A stretch of 47,582 bases of DNA from an uncultured Acetatifactor sp. (GTDB lineage: Bacteria; Bacillota; Clostridia; Lachnospirales; Lachnospiraceae): positions 122,423-170,004 of the forward strand of contig CAJUCT010000004.1 in the NCBI GenBank assembly GCA_910585015.1. Reading direction: 5' to 3'. Positions 40,870-47,582 of the stretch are shown here, in pieces. The notes beneath the pieces were generated by a model, which made no database searches, was not told the origin of the DNA, and saw nothing but the letters and a program-made list of their open reading frames with translations. A program made the translations under genes and the position numbers. How positions within the stretch are numbered: position 1 is the first letter of the stretch; the number at the start of each line of letters is the position of its first letter.

Positions 40870-42498
40870 TTATTTTTTGTCCGCATATAAATCCCAGAAA
40901 ACGAAGGGGAACAGGGAATCATTCTTGGGAAAATAATCAATCATCTTTTCCGCCAGTTCATCAAAGATTCTGCGGAAATCCTTTTTCTCTATGGAATTTG
41001 CGACTTCGCTGTATTCACGTCCAAAAAAAGACTGTAATTCCTGCAGATTTGATATATCATAACCAAAATTTTTTGGAGCGATGTTAGTGACCGACATTAT
41101 ATGATAAATACAGTTGCATTGGGAAGCAAACAGGTAATACAAACGGTCTTTATTGGCATCTGGTATCTTTGGAAAAATCTGGGTTGATAATTGACGGAAT
41201 TTATATTCGTCTGATAGAGACTGATTTTCCAACAGTATCTTTATTGTATAAAATGCAAGGTCATAGATTCCGAAAGTAATCTGGAATATCGTGCAGAAAT
41301 CTTGATATATTTTTTCCGAATCTGTAAAAGTTACTATCATCTTTTCCACTGTCTGATCCGCCGTTAGCTGCTTATGAATGTTATCACATAGGGGGCGTAG
41401 AATCTCTGTATTATAATTTTCCACAGTGTCAAGGTGTTTTGATGCGGATTTTTCTATTTTGGATAAGACTTTTCCCCTGTCTGTATCTGAACCGCATTTC
41501 CCATAAATTTTTTTAATGTATTCAAATGTACTGCTGATGGAGGAAAAACGGACATTGAATTTATCCAGCAGCATATTACCGATTCTCCCGTAGGCATCCG
41601 GCTTGATACGCGAAAGGTGTATATCTTTTGTTTCATAAGCATAATGTTTCTGGATATTTTTGAAACTTAAATTTTTCGACAGAAGATTCCACGTTGTTTT
41701 CCAGTAATTTTCTATCACTGCCATAAAAAATGAGTAATTTGATATAGTAAACAGGGTAAATATGCTGTTCATATATTCTTCATTTATGTGGCATGGTACA
41801 TATGGCATTGTAATACAATTCCGTCCAGAATCCACAGCAGAAACAATTCTATACAGCAGTCCGGCACTGTGGATGTATAACAGGTTCAGGTTTTCTTCCA
41901 TACATAGGTCTTTCCGGCTGTTGTGTATGATAGGGATGCTTTTAAATATAACCTGCTTCATTTCATACTTAATCTCTGTAACAACCTTTTCCGGTGAGAG
42001 ATTATCCCATTTCTTGTTTAGATAAAGAACTCTTATAAATGCAGAAAAGACAGGTGCAAACCAGAGCGGTATATTATAGGAACAGCCCTTTTTATCATAC
42101 TGCTTAGTGATAAAACCGTTTCTGCAGAGGAACAGAAAGAAATTGCTGAACGCAGTATATATTTCGGGATATTTTTGGGAGAGTGCGTATTCAGGAGATT
42201 CTATGTTATTTAAATTTGCAGCGTTATAATTTTGGTATTTTTCATCAAAGTAATTCAGGTACAGTTTAGCGGAGTTGTCTATTTTGGGAAAATCTTTTTC
42301 ACAGGTTTCAAAATTAATTTTTTCTTTGAAACTGGATACATCAAGATTTTTGTAAATATAAGGGTATAAATCAGTCTTTGTGGTAATTAGCGCGTTGTAT
42401 AAAGAAAATATGAAGTCCTTTATACTTTGTTGTAAGGCATCAAATTCTGCTGCATACTTGGTTTGTGCTTTTAAAGTTTCATAGGTTTTTTCGTTCAT
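40870..42498 (-). CDS. Unknown 542-aa protein
   Basis: Read leftward from ATG 42498 (GGAGAGATCATATT upstream). The sequence is helical, rich in Tyr, Phe, Lys and Asn, without signal peptide, membrane segment or recognised catalytic motif. Sections of note: FSNFFLFLCRNGFITKQYDK (winged-helix-like), NIPLWFAPVFSAFIRVLYLN, and VFWDLYADKK at the end. It converges on the ferredoxin-domain gene and shares its low GC. By position it may be a regulator or partner of that module. I see no basis for a specific function. Confidence 0.7.
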   Translation of the reverse strand: MNEKTYETLKAQTKYAAEFDALQQSIKDFIFSLYNALITTKTDLYPYIYKNLDVSSFKEKINFETCEKDFPKIDNSAKLYLNYFDEKYQNYNAANLNNIESPEYALSQKYPEIYTAFSNFFLFLCRNGFITKQYDKKGCSYNIPLWFAPVFSAFIRVLYLNKKWDNLSPEKVVTEIKYEMKQVIFKSIPIIHNSRKDLCMEENLNLLYIHSAGLLYRIVSAVDSGRNCITMPYVPCHINEEYMNSIFTLFTISNYSFFMAVIENYWKTTWNLLSKNLSFKNIQKHYAYETKDIHLSRIKPDAYGRIGNMLLDKFNVRFSSISSTFEYIKKIYGKCGSDTDRGKVLSKIEKSASKHLDTVENYNTEILRPLCDNIHKQLTADQTVEKMIVTFTDSEKIYQDFCTIFQITFGIYDLAFYTIKILLENQSLSDEYKFRQLSTQIFPKIPDANKDRLYYLFASQCNCIYHIMSVTNIAPKNFGYDISNLQELQSFFGREYSEVANSIEKKDFRRIFDELAEKMIDYFPKNDSLFPFVFWDLYADKK

Positions 42499-42771
42499 AA
42501 TATGATCTCTCCATTTTTATAATTTGCCTTATGGGTAAGGAAAAGATATTTTTTCCCTACCTTTGTAACAAATTTTCTTTTCATTTATACTAAAAGTAAT
42601 CCGCCTGACAAGTATAGCATGAAAGGAGAAACGTGTAAGTAGAATCCATTTACGGAAATGTAAAATATGCAGGATTTTCAAGTTGAAACAGATTTGAAAC
42701 GCTGTATTCAGGGGGCTTGGAAAGTGGGAATTAAGGGAATTTGGGAATCAAATCAGACAAGGAGGGTTCAG

Positions 42772-44694
42772 ATGGAAGAAAAAGGTTCTGCCGCTGAAAC
42801 AGGGCAAAAGAAACAAATGTGTCACATGGTTGATAAAAATACTGACCGTCAGCATAGTAATACGGTTTTGGTCAGTAAGGTTATCCCTGCACAGGGGACG
42901 GAAACGGACGGAGAAGAATTTTCTGCAGGGCGGGTAAAGCTAGAAAAGCAGAAGCCGGAAATGGTGATAATTGTGCAGAAAGAACAAAAGGCAGTATCAG
43001 AAATGAATCAAGGAAGCGGCTATCCTCCTAATCCGGCGAATGTCAGCCAGACCGCAGTTCCCCATGAGGGCAAACCGCCCATGAACGCTGTGATCTGCAT
43101 AGAACAGATGATATACAATGAAGATAACCAGAGTGCAAGATATAAATGCAGGGTTGCCGTTGGAAATAATGAGCCTGTATACCGGGAAGTCCCGGCGCAG
43201 AAATATCAGGATGGGAAATGGCTTTACAGTATTATGGGTTATCTGCAGTTTGGAGATAACAGGGCTGTGACAAGTTACCTGCAGCAGACTATTTTTCAGT
43301 TTCAGGGAGTTACTGTCAAAGAGACAGACAAGCCGGGGTGGGTTTGGGAAGATAATTCCCCGCTGTATGTAACGCCGCAGGGAACAGTAGGGAGTACCGC
43401 TTGTTTTCGCCAATCAATATCAGGGCAGTCATTTTATCTTGGGGCTGGCGGGAAACTTGGGGTAGCGTCTGAATTTTTGGAAATGGAAAGGCTGACACCC
43501 AACAGCTCGGCTGCAACAGTCATCAATTTATATACGGTATTGGGATTTACCAGCTCCCTGTTCCGTTTGATAAAGATGCCCCTGAAATTCCTGCTGTTTC
43601 TCCACGGCAGAAGCGGAGTAGGGAAAACGAGCCTTGCTTTGGCAATGACGCAGTTAGAAAACCGCGAGAAAGCACAGTATTCCCTGAAAAGCACCAGTGC
43701 AGGGTTAGAGGCAGGTTTCGGAAGATACAAGGATGCTGTTATGCTGATGGATGATCTGTGCCCGTCAGCAAGCCTAGCAGAGGCGAAGATTTTAGAGCAT
43801 AATCTCGAACTTGTCACACGCTGCTTTGGCGATGGTAACGGTAAGATGCGCTGTGATGTTTTTTTGGATAAGTTTGTGCAGTTTGAAGCTGCTGGCGGTG
43901 CGATTATTACAGGGGAGTATGTTACAGGAGTAGAAAGTTCGCTTGCAAGAAGTATTCTCCTGCCGCTGGCGAAAGGGGATGTGGACAAGGGGCTTTTAAC
44001 AAAGGTACAGAATGACGATACACTGCTGGCAAGATTTTTGTGGGGATTTTTCAGTTACATATGTGAGAATCATACAGCAACGCTTGGCTTTCTTGATCAG
44101 AGATGCAAAGAATATAGGAGGCAGTTGCAGTGTCAGTATTCCAACAGCCGCTATGCAGAATATCAAGCGCAGCTAATGACAGCTTCCGATCTGTTAATAG
44201 AATACTGCAGAAACACAGGGCAGCTATGTCCGAACGGGGAATCTTTGGATATTATAAGCAGCCGCCACAGGGCAGCAATTCAGGCAGTGGTTCAGTCAAA
44301 TGAAAAGGCTTTGCTTGTGAGGTCGCCAATCACGCAGCTATGCAATGCGATTATGGCATCCATAGAAACCGGAAGTTATGCTATGGCGGGGCGGTATGAT
44401 AAGCCTTTGAATCCCCATAAGACCATATTGGAAGATGAAGTTTATTATTATATTCCGCAGCACTTAATCAGGGATATTATGAAGTCTTACAGCCAGATGA
44501 ATGGGGATGAGGTTTGTAGTATCCATATGACAGCGGTTTATTTAAGTAATCTTTTGGCAGAGTATGGCGTTATTGCATCCCAGACAACAGGAGGGGACGG
44601 TAATCGCAATGGAAAGTCAATTCGGATAAATGGAGTGAATGTCAGGTATCTTCTGGTAATCAGGAGTGAGTTGCAGAAGCATACGGCATTGTGA
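42772..44694 (+). CDS. DUF927-domain ATPase (plasmid/phage replication type)
   Basis: ATG 42772 has AAGGAGGG 5 bases upstream and is preferred over 42667. The 640-aa product has a variable first 100 residues, then the DUF927 region: YREVPAQKYQDGKWLYSIMG, WVWEDNSPLYVTPQGTVGST, a Walker A GRSGVGKTSLALAM (from about 279) and Walker B VMLMDDL (about 322), then AIITGEYVTGVESSLARSIL. DUF927 proteins are P-loop ATPases linked to primase or helicase steps of mobile-element replication. The C-terminal part has a winged-helix-like section (VYLSNLLAEYGVIASQTTGG). It may help the excised element replicate. Confidence 0.82.
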   Translation: MEEKGSAAETGQKKQMCHMVDKNTDRQHSNTVLVSKVIPAQGTETDGEEFSAGRVKLEKQKPEMVIIVQKEQKAVSEMNQGSGYPPNPANVSQTAVPHEGKPPMNAVICIEQMIYNEDNQSARYKCRVAVGNNEPVYREVPAQKYQDGKWLYSIMGYLQFGDNRAVTSYLQQTIFQFQGVTVKETDKPGWVWEDNSPLYVTPQGTVGSTACFRQSISGQSFYLGAGGKLGVASEFLEMERLTPNSSAATVINLYTVLGFTSSLFRLIKMPLKFLLFLHGRSGVGKTSLALAMTQLENREKAQYSLKSTSAGLEAGFGRYKDAVMLMDDLCPSASLAEAKILEHNLELVTRCFGDGNGKMRCDVFLDKFVQFEAAGGAIITGEYVTGVESSLARSILLPLAKGDVDKGLLTKVQNDDTLLARFLWGFFSYICENHTATLGFLDQRCKEYRRQLQCQYSNSRYAEYQAQLMTASDLLIEYCRNTGQLCPNGESLDIISSRHRAAIQAVVQSNEKALLVRSPITQLCNAIMASIETGSYAMAGRYDKPLNPHKTILEDEVYYYIPQHLIRDIMKSYSQMNGDEVCSIHMTAVYLSNLLAEYGVIASQTTGGDGNRNGKSIRINGVNVRYLLVIRSELQKHTAL

Positions 44695-44771
44695 GAGATT
44701 TGGGTTGTATATCATAATAATGATAGCAATTATAGTGAGCATAAAAAGTAAAATAGAAGGAGGTACATAGT

Positions 44772-44951
44772 ATGCAGGTAAGCTATTATACAGTGGAGGA
44801 AGTGCAAAAGATGTTGGGCGTTTCTAAGTCAAAGGCGTATAAGATTATAAAGGAGCTGAACGAAGAATTGAAAAGAAACGGTTACATTATCACTCCCGGC
44901 AAGATTTCCCGGAAGTATCTGGAAGAAAAGTGTTATGGACTTGTGATGTAG
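44772..44951 (+). CDS. Small excisionase-like HTH protein
   Basis: A 59-aa protein from ATG 44772 with GAAGGAGG 7 bases upstream. Sequence YYTVEEVQKMLGVSKSKAYK, IIKELNEELKRNGYIITPGK, ISRKYLEEK is a winged-helix HTH of the excisionase type. It is directly upstream of the integrase gene, the normal place for the recombination directionality factor. Confidence 0.85.
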   Translation: MQVSYYTVEEVQKMLGVSKSKAYKIIKELNEELKRNGYIITPGKISRKYLEEKCYGLVM

Positions 44952-44961
44952 TAAAAATATT

Positions 44962-44985
44962 CCCCGGCTGTTGCGATAGCCGGGG
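44962..44985 (+). terminator. Hairpin between excisionase-like and integrase genes
   Basis: CCCCGGCT (44962-44969) pairs with AGCCGGGG (44978-44985). No T-run follows; AGGAGG comes 7 bases later. It may attenuate integrase expression or protect mRNA. Confidence 0.55.
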
Positions 44986-45006
44986 ATTTATAGGAGGATG
45001 ATATTT

Positions 45007-46119
45007 ATGAGCGAACCGTATAAAAATGATAAAGGTTTGTGGGATGTGAATTTCCGTTATGTCGATTACAAGGGCGACCATAAGCGGAAACACAAATGCA
45101 ATTTTAAGACTAAGAGGGAAGCGCAGGAGTTTATGGATTCTTTTCTGGCGAAGCAGTCTAAAAATCTGAATATGAGCTTCAAGGATTTTGTAGATTTGTA
45201 TTATGAGGATATGAGCCACCGTTTAAGGGAGAATACCATGAGGTCAAAAAAGTATATCATAGACCTAAAATTGATTCCCTATTTTGGCAAGCGGAATATA
45301 TGTGATATTTCAGCGGCAGATATTCGTCTGTGGCAGAATGAGCTTTTGGAACAGAACTATGCACAGACATATTTAAAGACGATTAACAATCAGCTTACAG
45401 CGATTTTTAATTATGCTGTGCGGTATTATGATCTTCCGCGCAATCCTTGTATGCAGGCGGGTTCTATCGGAAAGAGCCATGCAGAGGAAATGAATTTCTG
45501 GACAAAAGACGAGTTTGAACGCTTTTTGGAGGCGGTGGAGGACAAACCCATATCATATTATGCGTTTATGACGCTGTTCTGGACAGGCTTACGGGTGGGC
45601 GAGCTGCTGGCATTGTTATTTGGGGATGTTGATTTTGATAATAAGACATTGAGCGTAACAAAATCGCTGCAGCGGATTGATGGTCGGGATGTCGTGACAG
45701 AACCGAAAACAGAAAAGGGGAAAAGGAAGATTACCTTGCCGGATTTTCTGCTTGGACATCTACAGGAATATTCAGACCGTAAATACGGCATTATGGCAGA
45801 CGAGAGAATGTTTCCTGTTACGAAATCCTATCTGGAGCATGAGATTGTAAGGGGCGTCAGCATATCGGGCGTAAAACGCATTCGCTTGCACGATCTCCGG
45901 CATTCCCACGCCTCTATGCTGATTAGCCAGTTGGAAGCACCGCCGCTATTGGTGGCACAGAGGCTTGGGCATGAAAAAATACAGACAACACTTCAAACCT
46001 ACAGCCATCTTTATCCGAATCAGGCAGAGGAGCTGGCGGAAAAATTGGAGAACCTGAATAAGAACCTGAATAACGAATCGGATAATGGGAAAGGAGAAGA
46101 TCATGCCGGGGATTCATAA
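45007..46119 (+). CDS. int: Tyrosine recombinase (integrase)
   Basis: ATG 45007 lies 9 bases after AGGAGG; 44998 is too close to it. The 370-aa product has the AP2-like arm-binding N-terminus (KNDKGLWDVNFRYVDYKGDH), the SAM-like core-binding domain (SFKDFVDLYYEDMSHRLREN), and the catalytic domain with Arg196 in TGLRVGE, His295 and Arg298 in HDLRHSHAS, His322 in GHEK and Tyr332 in TYSHLY. All catalytic residues are present. It should recombine the element at its attachment sites, proposed here at 12436 and 46822. Its position at one end of the element and the adjoining excisionase support this. Confidence 0.97.
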   Translation: MSEPYKNDKGLWDVNFRYVDYKGDHKRKHKCNFKTKREAQEFMDSFLAKQSKNLNMSFKDFVDLYYEDMSHRLRENTMRSKKYIIDLKLIPYFGKRNICDISAADIRLWQNELLEQNYAQTYLKTINNQLTAIFNYAVRYYDLPRNPCMQAGSIGKSHAEEMNFWTKDEFERFLEAVEDKPISYYAFMTLFWTGLRVGELLALLFGDVDFDNKTLSVTKSLQRIDGRDVVTEPKTEKGKRKITLPDFLLGHLQEYSDRKYGIMADERMFPVTKSYLEHEIVRGVSISGVKRIRLHDLRHSHASMLISQLEAPPLLVAQRLGHEKIQTTLQTYSHLYPNQAEELAEKLENLNKNLNNESDNGKGEDHAGDS

Positions 46120-46576
46120 AAACGGAACAATAGCCTTTCGACCGTCAGAATGGCAGAAGCACTTGATTGATGAAAGAGCAGCATTGAGCGGAATGTTCAA
46201 GAAAGACTTTATTACAAGAAGCTGCCTTTTCGATTCTATAATCGTTACAGGAACAAAAGAAAATATAGACCGAATTATAGCTTCCGTACAGGAAATGGAG
46301 GCTGTGCTAATTGAAATCGCTGGAATGTTGGTAGAGCATTCCAGCGATTTTCCATTAGAGAGTGAAACGATAAAAGACATCCGGGCTGATTTCCTCGCAA
46401 CGGTAATTACCATAGTGGAAATATTGGACGGAGCATCTTATCTGTTTCACAAAAAAGTGCCGGAAAGAGCTAAGGATTGGAAAGTGTCGTTAGAGGAAGA
46501 ACAGTTCAGGCATATTTTGCAGATGGATGCAGAAAAGGAAAATGGGGCAAAGGGGGTTGTGGAAAAAAATACTTGA
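46103..46576 (+). CDS. MobC-like or RHH-type small protein next to the integrase
   Basis: ATG 46103 (AAAGGAG upstream) overlaps the integrase stop by 17 bases. The 157-aa product starts GTIAFRPSEWQKHLIDERAA, LSGMFKKDFITRSCLFDSII, a strand followed by helices like plasmid-mobilisation (MobC) accessory proteins, then a helical middle (NIDRIIASVQEMEAVLIEIA) and a mixed end. A relaxase gene is not seen, so a mobilisation role is only suggested by the fold pattern. It could regulate integrase expression instead. Confidence 0.5.
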   Translation: MPGIHKNGTIAFRPSEWQKHLIDERAALSGMFKKDFITRSCLFDSIIVTGTKENIDRIIASVQEMEAVLIEIAGMLVEHSSDFPLESETIKDIRADFLATVITIVEILDGASYLFHKKVPERAKDWKVSLEEEQFRHILQMDAEKENGAKGVVEKNT

Positions 46577-46970
46577 TGATATGATAGTAAAAGAAATTGT
46601 TGTTGACTTTAAGGCAGTCGATTGGAAGCAAAAAGTATAGAGCATGGCTGTAAAGCTGCGTTCCAGCAAGATGTTTTCATCAAGTTCCACAAGGCTTAAA
46701 AGTTCCACTGGCGTTCCAAAAGAAATAAAAACCATATAGACAAGGTGGAAAAGTGGTAAAAATGACGTTAGATTTACTACTAAAACTAATGAAAAATATG
46801 GGGTGAACACTATCTGGCGGAGAGTTCGAGTGATGAAATGGGCTTTAGAAAGCTAGTGTTTGTGCGGGTTGCAAACAAATTTGTTTAGGTACCGGCAACG
46901 ATTTGGCAACATTTTCAACATCACGCACTAAATAATTACATCAATGGCATAAGAAAAACCTTGCTGATTT
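46577..46970. other. Non-coding right end with arm-like repeats and proposed attR core
   Basis: No gene is supported. CGTTCCA (46659-46665), AGTTCCAC (46683-46690) and the 21-bp repeat (46698-46718) of the left end are clustered here. The 10-bp core GAGTTCGAGT recurs at 46822-46831. The remainder has the palindrome AAACAAATTTGTTT (near 46877) and no other clear structure until the terminator at 46951. Confidence 0.5.
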
Positions 46971-46999
46971 TCAGATATATAACTGAATATCGGCAAGGT
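46951..46999 (-). terminator. Terminator of the rightmost Xre gene
   Basis: ACCTTGC (46958-46964) pairs with GCAAGGT (46993-46999), extended inward by TTTTCAG/CTGAATA-type pairing. TTTTTC follows on the minus strand, and TTTTTT also follows on the plus strand, so it may act both ways. Confidence 0.7.
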
Positions 47000-47004
47000 C
47001 TTTT

Positions 47005-47568
47005 TTATGCTTTCTTCTTTTTCTGTTTAGATGTTTTCTTTTCTTCTTTCTCGATTTTCTGAAATTCTTCCATGAGCATATCGCTGACCGCCTGTGAGGG
47101 GACTTTTGCCCAATGCTTTGAAGTGTCCAGTTCGGGGTACTTGTACCGCCACTGGTCGTATTCCTCTTTGGTAATCTCGCCCTGTTCCAGTTTGGCGGCT
47201 TGCTCCTGCCATGCGTGGAACATATCAAACATGGACGTGTAAGTGGAATAGTCGGACTTGTCAAGGCGCAGGCAGATTTCCCCGTCAATCTCCCCGATTT
47301 TCAGCCCGTACATATCTTCCAACGCAAAGAGCGTGTGCATAAGCCCGATATAGGTATCAATATCCGGCACGGTAAGGGCGTGGGTGCTTACATCAAAGAT
47401 ACCCGCCATTTCTTTTACAAGGTCGTGCTTTGGTGTCCTCGCTTCGGTTTCATACTGTGCCATACGGACATCAGAGGTCTTTCCGAGAAAGCCGAGGATT
47501 TCGCCTAACTGTTTCTGTGTCATGCCCTTTCGGTTGCGGAAAAAGCGGATACGTTTGCCGATTGCCAT
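47005..47568 (-). CDS. Xre-family regulator with C-terminal domain
   Basis: The 187-aa product has the HTH KRIRFFRNRKGMTQKQLGEI, MAQYETEARTPKHDLVKEMA, GIFDVSTHALTVP, and a C-terminal region with LFALEDMYGLKIGEIDGEIC, MFDMFHAWQEQAAKLEQGEI and a Lys-rich end. Proteins of this size and layout are common on Clostridia integrative elements. GGAGG and a TTTTATT spacer precede the ATG at 47568, near the window edge. It lies outside the proposed attR core, so it may belong to a neighbouring element. Confidence 0.88.
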   Translation of the reverse strand: MAIGKRIRFFRNRKGMTQKQLGEILGFLGKTSDVRMAQYETEARTPKHDLVKEMAGIFDVSTHALTVPDIDTYIGLMHTLFALEDMYGLKIGEIDGEICLRLDKSDYSTYTSMFDMFHAWQEQAAKLEQGEITKEEYDQWRYKYPELDTSKHWAKVPSQAVSDMLMEEFQKIEKEEKKTSKQKKKKA

Positions 47569-47582
47569 AATAAAACCTCCGT

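Noticed and set aside
46490..46810. 106-aa leftward frame across the right end of the element
   Set aside because: No ribosome site and mostly antisense to the MobC-like gene; the interesting repeats there are better explained as integrase sites.
12436..46831. Complete conjugative element (ICE)
   Set aside because: No relaxase, coupling protein or type IV secretion ATPase is visible, so it is called an integrated accessory element only.

Overview
The window looks like chromosome of a spore-forming Clostridia, most likely Lachnospiraceae. The basis is spoIIID beside guaA, strong AGGAGG ribosome binding sites, moderate GC in the left 12 kb, and protein families common in gut Lachnospiraceae mobile DNA (DUF932, DUF5688, ParM, YqaJ). 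No species can be named from the sequence alone.

Positions 1-12.4 kb are ordinary chromosome. In order: the tail of a Pro/Ala-rich repeat protein, an M19 dipeptidase, a NagD-like HAD phosphatase, a YczE/YitT-type membrane protein, an ABC exporter half-transporter, a GH13 glucosidase, a broken chemotaxis-receptor fragment, an unassigned 275-nt RNA with its own promoter and terminator, a small Xre regulator, an unusual tRNA-Lys(TTT), a CbiT-like methyltransferase-fold protein, guaA, spoIIID, and a second GuaA-like protein that has lost its glutaminase active site.

From about 12.4 to 46.8 kb lies an integrated accessory element of about 34 kb. Its ends are proposed at a 10-bp repeat: one copy is the last codons of the second guaA-like gene, the other is 0.7 kb beyond the integrase gene. 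Clusters of a GTTCCA motif sit just inside both ends. The element carries an Rpn-type nuclease/transposase, a ParM/ParR-like partition pair, a surface protein with about 20 hexapeptide repeats, small unknown proteins, a PAPS-reductase-like PP-loop protein, an AT-rich divergent pair (unknown 391-aa protein and ParA-like ATPase), a ribbon-helix-helix regulator, two excisionase-like proteins, a recombination block (DUF932, YqaJ nuclease, Rad52-like annealing protein, DUF5688), a serine recombinase, an HTH/Ser-Thr kinase pair, a DUF927 ATPase, a tyrosine integrase and a small MobC-like protein. No conjugative secretion genes and no relaxase are visible.

The most novel part is 34.9-42.5 kb: a small membrane protein, a lipoprotein, two proteins with glycine-rich hydrophobic cores (one with a nuclease-like N-terminus), a 708-aa protein beginning with a [4Fe-4S] ferredoxin domain, and a convergent 542-aa protein of unknown type. 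Together they could form an undescribed membrane-associated accessory system. That function is inference from layout and motifs only.

The last kilobase (beyond 46.83 kb) holds an Xre-type regulator gene of a kind common on other integrative elements, so a second element may start there.
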